The notes under the pieces: generated by a model | The model's database searches: none | What the model was told of the DNA's origin: nothing | Seen by the model: only the letters and a program-made list of their open reading frames with translations | Source of the DNA: Bacteroidota bacterium | GTDB lineage: Bacteria > Bacteroidota > Bacteroidia > Flavobacteriales > Flavobacteriaceae | DNA length: 35,356 nt | Assembly (NCBI GenBank): GCA_023457535.1 | Contig: JAEWLN010000184.1 | Coordinates: forward strand, 1-35,356 | Direction of reading: 5' to 3' | Program-made: the position numbers and the translations under genes | In this document: in pieces, positions 31,458 through 35,356 of the stretch | Layout: every line of letters starts with the position of its first letter | How positions within the stretch are numbered: the stretch's first letter is position 1

Positions 31458-31559
31458 ATGCGCAAAACTTCTTCCTGGAAAAAAAGTTACACTTGGGTAC
31501 TGATCGCCAACGCGATTTATATCCTGCTGTTTTGTCTGATTATGGAAATGTACGCCTGA
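31458..31559 (+). CDS. 33-residue single-pass membrane protein, symporter small accessory protein candidate
   Basis: The frame reads MRKTSSWKKSYTWVLIANAI and continues YILLFCLIMEMYA before TGA. A basic N terminus precedes one transmembrane helix (about residues 13-30). The stop and the symporter start overlap as TGATG, so translation is likely coupled, and the gene begins six bases after the PIG-L stop. Small one-helix proteins encoded directly before Na+:solute symporters are known as accessory subunits, by analogy with the MetS-type subunits of NSS transporters. Membership of a named family is inferred from position and shape only. Confidence 0.75.
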   Translation: MRKTSSWKKSYTWVLIANAIYILLFCLIMEMYA

Positions 31560-33295
31560 TGCAACAAATTGACTGGATCGTATTGTGCGTGACGCTGTTG
31601 TTCATCGTCGTTTATGGGGTGTGGAAAACGCGCGGCAGCCAGAATGTGGAGGAATACATTCTGGGCAGCAACGAAACGCCGTGGTGGACCGTCGGATTAT
31701 CGGTCATGGCCACGCAGGCCAGCGCCATCACGTTTTTGTCCACGCCCGGACAGGCTTACCACGACGGAATGGGATTTGTGCAATTTTACTTTGGTTTGCC
31801 GATCGCAATGGTGGTCATTTGCTACACCTTCATCCCGATTTACCACAAATTGCGCGTATTTACGGCCTACGAATACCTTGAGCAGCGTTTTGATCTCAAG
31901 ACGCGCTCGCTGGCCTCGATCCTGTTTTTGATCCAGCGCGGACTGGGCACGGGACTGACGATTTACGCGCCCGGAATTATCCTGTCAGCGCTGCTGGGCT
32001 GGAACCTGACGCTGATGAACATCATCATTGGTGTGTTGGTGATCGTTTACACATTTGCAGGCGGTACGAAAGCCGTCAACGTCACGCAAAAACAGCAGAT
32101 GTTCGTGATCATGACCGGCATGTTCCTGACGTTTTTCCTGATCCTTCACCTGTTGCCCAACGACATGACACTGAGCAATGCGATGCATATTGCCGGGGCC
32201 AATGACAAGATGGACATTGTGAACTTTTCGTATGATCCGGAGACGCGGTATACGTTCTGGAGCGGAATCACGGGCGGTTTCTTTTTGATGCTGTCGTATT
32301 TTGGGACCGATCAGTCGCAGGTGGGCCGATACCTGTCCGGGAAATCCGTCCGCGAAAGCCAGATGGGACTGATCATGAACGGATTTTTGAAAGTGCCGAT
32401 GCAGTTTTTCATTTTGCTGATCGGCGTAATGGTGTTTGTGTTTTTCCAGTTCAATCCGGTGCCGCTGAATTTTAATCCGAACAACAAAATTGCGGTCGAA
32501 AAATCAAAATACAAAAATGAATACCGGTTGCTCGAGGCCAAACTCGACAAATTGTCTGAAGAGAAAAAGGAAATCAACCTGCTCTACATGGACCACCTGA
32601 ACCAGAATTATGACAACCCGATCCTGCGCAAGGAACTCGTGGCGCTTTCAAGCAAGGAAAACGACCTGCGCGAAGAGGCCCGCGAACTGATCGCCAAAGC
32701 GGACGGCAAGGCGGAAACCAACGACAAAGATTACGTTTTTATCCACTTTATCCTCAATTACCTGCCCAAAGGACTGATCGGGCTTTTGCTTGCGGTGATC
32801 CTCTCGGCGGCCATGTCATCCACAGCATCGGGGCTCAATGCGCTCGCTTCGACCACAGCCATCGATATTTACAAACGCAATGTCAAGGGCCAAAAGAACG
32901 AAAAGCACTTTGTCAACGCCACCAAGCTTTTTACACTGATGTGGGGCGTGATCGCGATTTTGTTTGCCTGCGTCGGGACATTGTTTGAAAACCTGATCCA
33001 GCTTGTAAACATTGTAGGGTCGATATTCTACGGCACGGTGCTCGGAATATTCCTGGTGGGATTCTACATTCGCTACATCAAAGCCAATGCAATGTTCTGG
33101 GGCGCGGCGGTAAGCCAGACGATGGTGCTTTATATCTACTACTTTTTCATCCACATGCAACCCAAGGGGGAAGAAAAACTCGGCTACCTGTGGTTGAACT
33201 TCATCGGCGCGATGCTTGCAATCGTACTTTCGTTTGCGGCCCAACGCCTGCTGTTCCACAAGGATCCGAAAGACAGCGGTCCGGCCAACGCATAA
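31559..33295 (+). CDS. Sodium:solute symporter (SSS family)
   Basis: 578 residues from the ATG at 31559; a further upstream start would overlap the small membrane protein in another frame. There are about 13 transmembrane helices. SSS landmarks are TVGLSVMATQASAITFLSTPG, YEYLEQRFD, a GGTKAVNVTQKQQMFVIMTG segment and SYFGTDQSQVGRYLSGKS. A long charged insert (about residues 315-400, rich in Lys/Glu with LEAKLDKLSEEKKEIN) should form a cytoplasmic coiled coil. After it comes LLAVILSAAMSSTASGLNALAS. The substrate is unknown; the nearby deacetylase suggests a sugar or sugar derivative. Confidence 0.92.
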   Translation: MQQIDWIVLCVTLLFIVVYGVWKTRGSQNVEEYILGSNETPWWTVGLSVMATQASAITFLSTPGQAYHDGMGFVQFYFGLPIAMVVICYTFIPIYHKLRVFTAYEYLEQRFDLKTRSLASILFLIQRGLGTGLTIYAPGIILSALLGWNLTLMNIIIGVLVIVYTFAGGTKAVNVTQKQQMFVIMTGMFLTFFLILHLLPNDMTLSNAMHIAGANDKMDIVNFSYDPETRYTFWSGITGGFFLMLSYFGTDQSQVGRYLSGKSVRESQMGLIMNGFLKVPMQFFILLIGVMVFVFFQFNPVPLNFNPNNKIAVEKSKYKNEYRLLEAKLDKLSEEKKEINLLYMDHLNQNYDNPILRKELVALSSKENDLREEARELIAKADGKAETNDKDYVFIHFILNYLPKGLIGLLLAVILSAAMSSTASGLNALASTTAIDIYKRNVKGQKNEKHFVNATKLFTLMWGVIAILFACVGTLFENLIQLVNIVGSIFYGTVLGIFLVGFYIRYIKANAMFWGAAVSQTMVLYIYYFFIHMQPKGEEKLGYLWLNFIGAMLAIVLSFAAQRLLFHKDPKDSGPANA

Positions 33296-33296
33296 A

Positions 33297-33326
33297 AAAT
33301 CCCGCTCGATGGCGGGATTTGTTTTT
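33297..33326. terminator. Bidirectional terminator between the symporter and DUF2911 genes
   Basis: AAATCCCGC (33297-33305), loop TCGATG, GCGGGATTT (33312-33320). Reading plus, TTTGTTTTT follows; reading minus, six T residues follow. It serves both convergent units. Confidence 0.88.
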
Positions 33327-33337
33327 GGATGGAAGCT

Positions 33338-34183
33338 TTATTTTTTGCTCCACTCGGCGATGCTGTCGTTGTTCATTTTGACATAGTCGGCATTTTTGGC
33401 TTCCGTGGCCATGGCCATAGAGGTCTTTGCCGTTTCGATCGCTCCTTTCTTGTCGCCCATTTTGGCCTGGATCAGCGATTTGACGCGGTACATCCAGAAC
33501 GATTTGTTTTTGTCAAGCTCAACGGCCTTGTTCGCGTACGCAAGCGCTTTGGCCATATCGCCGTTGGATTGATAGAGGTATTGCGCAGCGGCGAAATACT
33601 CGCTTGAAGACGGGCCGTTCATCGCTTTTTCAATGCTGGCCATTGCAGTTTTGTGCGTCGGGACTTCAAATTTGACCGGGACTAGCGTTTTCTCCCATGA
33701 GAGCTCGAGCACGCCGTAATTGTTGTCGAGTCCGTTGACGCCAACGGTAAATGATTCCACGTTGCGGTTGAGCATCTCAGCCTTAGCGGTTGTTTTTAGC
33801 GCTACTTTGGCGTCGCTCCAATCGTCAGGCGTCCCCCAGTTTTCCGTATCGCTGTAGAAAAAGATATCCCAGTTGTCCGCCTTGGGCGTAGCAAAAATCG
33901 CGTATTCGCCTTTTTTGAGCGTCTTGCCGTCGATGACCACATCTTCGCTGAATGAAATCGTGGTGTTTTTATTGGCGCCCGTACGCCACATTTTTCCAAA
34001 TGGAACCAGGTCGCCAAAAATTTTGCGCCCCTTCATACCTGGACGTGAATATTTGATCTCGACATCGGTCAGTCCCACCGTTTGTTTAACGGTAGCCGAC
34101 GGACTCGGGGCCGGTGTTTTGATTTGCGCCTCTGCAGCCACAGCGATCAGGCAGACCGCCAACATGCATACAATTTTTTTCAT
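33338..34183 (-). CDS. Secreted DUF2911 protein with C-terminal TPR-like region
   Basis: 281 residues with a signal peptide (MKKIVCMLAVCLIAVAAEAQ). The DUF2911 domain covers about residues 25-190, with VEIKYSRPGMKGRKIFGDLVPFGKMWRTGAN, ISFSEDVVIDGKTLKKGEYAIFA and DWDIFFYSDTENWG-like phrases (here NWDIFFY). The C-terminal 90 residues have helical repeats with an ALAYANKAVELDKNKSFWMYRVKSLIQAKMGDKKGA pattern. The family is common in Bacteroidota and has no known function. A perfect -7 element lies upstream. Confidence 0.92.
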   Translation of the reverse strand: MKKIVCMLAVCLIAVAAEAQIKTPAPSPSATVKQTVGLTDVEIKYSRPGMKGRKIFGDLVPFGKMWRTGANKNTTISFSEDVVIDGKTLKKGEYAIFATPKADNWDIFFYSDTENWGTPDDWSDAKVALKTTAKAEMLNRNVESFTVGVNGLDNNYGVLELSWEKTLVPVKFEVPTHKTAMASIEKAMNGPSSSEYFAAAQYLYQSNGDMAKALAYANKAVELDKNKSFWMYRVKSLIQAKMGDKKGAIETAKTSMAMATEAKNADYVKMNNDSIAEWSKK

Positions 34184-34208
34184 AAGTAATGGGTTTTTGT
34201 TACGTTTT

Positions 34209-34216
34209 CAAATTTA
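34209..34216 (-). promoter_or_regulatory. -7 element of the DUF2911 gene
   Basis: TAAATTTG on the minus strand, 25 bases before the ATG. No clear TTG at the expected distance. Confidence 0.55.
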
Positions 34217-34302
34217 CAAATTCAACGGCCCTGAAATGTTAATTAAACCTTAATTCCTAATCGATTCTGTTTAATAATATCGCAAAATTATTAAACATTT
34301 TA

Positions 34303-34310
34303 TACTTTAG
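34303..34310 (+). promoter_or_regulatory. -7-like element four bases before the SRPBCC start
   Basis: TACTTTAG, one mismatch from TAnnTTTG, then CCCG and the ATG at 34315. The distance to the ATG equals that seen for cvfB and the DUF2520 gene. The -33 region is AT-rich without TTG. Confidence 0.4.
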
Positions 34311-34314
34311 CCCG

Positions 34315-34791
34315 ATGAAACTCTATACGCTGCACAAACGACAACAACTGCCGATAAACCGGCAGACGGCCTGGGAATTTATTGCCAACCCAAAGAACCT
34401 TGCGGTAATTACACCGCCCGATATGGGTTTTCGCACGCGTTCCGGCGATGACCGCGCGATGTTTCCTGGACAGATCATCCACTATACCGTCACGCCGCTG
34501 TTTCACATCCCGATGCAGTGGATAACTGAAATAACGCATGTCGATCCGGGCCACTATTTTACGGACGAGCAGCGGTACGGCCCGTACGCATTCTGGCACC
34601 ACAAACACTTTTTGCGCGATATTCCGGGCGGCGTCGAAATGGAGGACATCGTTCACTATGGCCTTCCGATGGGCATCCTCGGACGGTTGGCGCATCGTTT
34701 CCTGGTGCAGCCGCGACTCGAGAAAATTTTCAAATTCAGGCAAGACAAACTCACGGCGCTGTTTGGAGCGTGGCAAAAAGACCCGATATGA
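34315..34791 (+). CDS. SRPBCC-superfamily protein (START/polyketide-cyclase-like)
   Basis: 158 residues. The start KLYTLHKRQQLPINRQTAWEFIANPKNLAVITPP is the characteristic first strand and helix of SRPBCC lipid/ligand-binding proteins. It is followed by FRTRSGDDRAMFPGQIIHYTVTPL and a C-terminal helix after GILGRLAHRFLV. The ligand is unknown. The stop overlaps the photolyase start (ATGA), and SRPBCC-photolyase pairs of this kind are familiar in Bacteroidota, so a linked role in light or DNA-damage response is possible. Confidence 0.88.
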   Translation: MKLYTLHKRQQLPINRQTAWEFIANPKNLAVITPPDMGFRTRSGDDRAMFPGQIIHYTVTPLFHIPMQWITEITHVDPGHYFTDEQRYGPYAFWHHKHFLRDIPGGVEMEDIVHYGLPMGILGRLAHRFLVQPRLEKIFKFRQDKLTALFGAWQKDPI

Positions 34792-35356
34792 ACGTATTTT
34801 GGTTCCGACGCGATTTGCGGCTTGAAGACAACCGCGGACTTCACCAGGCGCTCTCAAACGGAAAGGTGCTGCCTATCTTCATATTTGACAAAAACATCCT
34901 TTCAGAACTCCCGGCCGACGATGCGCGCGTGACGTTCATTTTTGATTGTCTTGCAAACATCGACCGCGAACTTAAAAATTACGGCTCGTCACTGGCCGTT
35001 TTCCACGACGAGCCGCAATTAGTCTTTACCCGGCTTGTACGCGAAAACCGGATTACGGCCGTATATGCCAACGAAGATTACGAGCCGTATGCGACCCAGC
35101 GCGATGGTATAATCCGCGGGTTGCTGCGCGTGCAAGATGTTGCGTTCCACACCTTCAAAGACCAGGTGATTTTTGAAAAAGATGAGATCGCAAAAGATGA
35201 CGGGACGCCGTATGTGGTATACACGCCCTATGCGAACCGTTGGAAAAATCACTTTAACCAAGAAACTTTAAAAACTTACGAGTCAACAGCGTTACTTAAA
35301 AACAGTTTGCCGCACCTCAACCCGTTTTTGACCTTATCGGATATTGGTTTTGAACG
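34788..35356 (+). CDS. Cryptochrome/DNA photolyase family protein, N-terminal part
   Basis: The frame starts at 34788 and stays open to the right edge, giving 189 complete codons. MNVFWFRRDLRLEDNRGLHQ is the hallmark N terminus of the photolyase/cryptochrome alpha/beta antenna domain. LPIFIFDKNIL, the LKNYGSSLAVFHDEP strand, VYANEDYEPYATQRD and the TPYVVYTPYANRWKNHF segment all fit a class I CPD photolyase. The FAD-binding and catalytic half lies outside the window. Photolyase versus cryptochrome cannot be decided from this part. It is translationally coupled to the SRPBCC gene. Confidence 0.93.
   Translation, partial: MNVFWFRRDLRLEDNRGLHQALSNGKVLPIFIFDKNILSELPADDARVTFIFDCLANIDRELKNYGSSLAVFHDEPQLVFTRLVRENRITAVYANEDYEPYATQRDGIIRGLLRVQDVAFHTFKDQVIFEKDEIAKDDGTPYVVYTPYANRWKNHFNQETLKTYESTALLKNSLPHLNPFLTLSDIGFE

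Overview
The window looks like chromosome from a member of the Bacteroidota, most likely Flavobacteriaceae. Three things point there. Several secreted proteins end in type IX secretion (T9SS) sorting domains. Promoters follow the Bacteroidetes pattern (TAnnTTTG at -7, sometimes TTG near -33) and Shine-Dalgarno sites are largely absent. Gene neighbourhoods (DUF2520-kdsC-UbiA-maf-mscS, menaquinone cluster, CcsBA fusion, DUF2911) are typical of flavobacteria. By eye the G+C content is near one half, high for Flavobacterium-like organisms. I see no rRNA, tRNA, insertion sequence, phage or CRISPR.

Layout. 1-290: 3' end of an acyl-CoA oxidase/dehydrogenase. 280-7731 (minus): a tightly packed operon menB, two bacterial PH-domain proteins, a beta-barrel-like protein, menA, a UPF0173 hydrolase, a TPR protein and menC. 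7872-11345 (minus): an extradiol dioxygenase, cvfB and menD. MenA, B, C and D therefore lie in one 11-kb stretch; menE, menF and menH are not in the window. 11408-12596: a GNAT acetyltransferase and a secreted glutathione peroxidase. 12660-12861: a nested 7-bp/52-bp tandem repeat that runs into the 3' end of the giant cytochrome c biogenesis gene ccsBA (12849-16079, minus).

16560-23115 (plus) is the most unusual block. Four paralogous secreted T9SS proteins of unknown function (P1-P4) surround an SGNH-like protein and an MBOAT acyltransferase. Strong terminators split the block into P1-SGNH-MBOAT, P2 and P3-P4. P1 and P3 share a near-identical 18-bp palindrome upstream. A cell-surface acylation or display system is a reasonable but untested reading.

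23194-27852 (plus): pirin and OsmC-like genes, then a compact DUF2520-kdsC-UbiA-maf-mscS operon with overlapping start and stop codons. 28083-28837: two small secreted proteins. 28959-33295: a large PIG-L-family secreted protein, a 33-residue membrane protein and a sodium:solute symporter, ending in a bidirectional terminator shared with the convergent DUF2911 gene. 34315 to the right edge: an SRPBCC protein coupled to a photolyase/cryptochrome that runs off the window.
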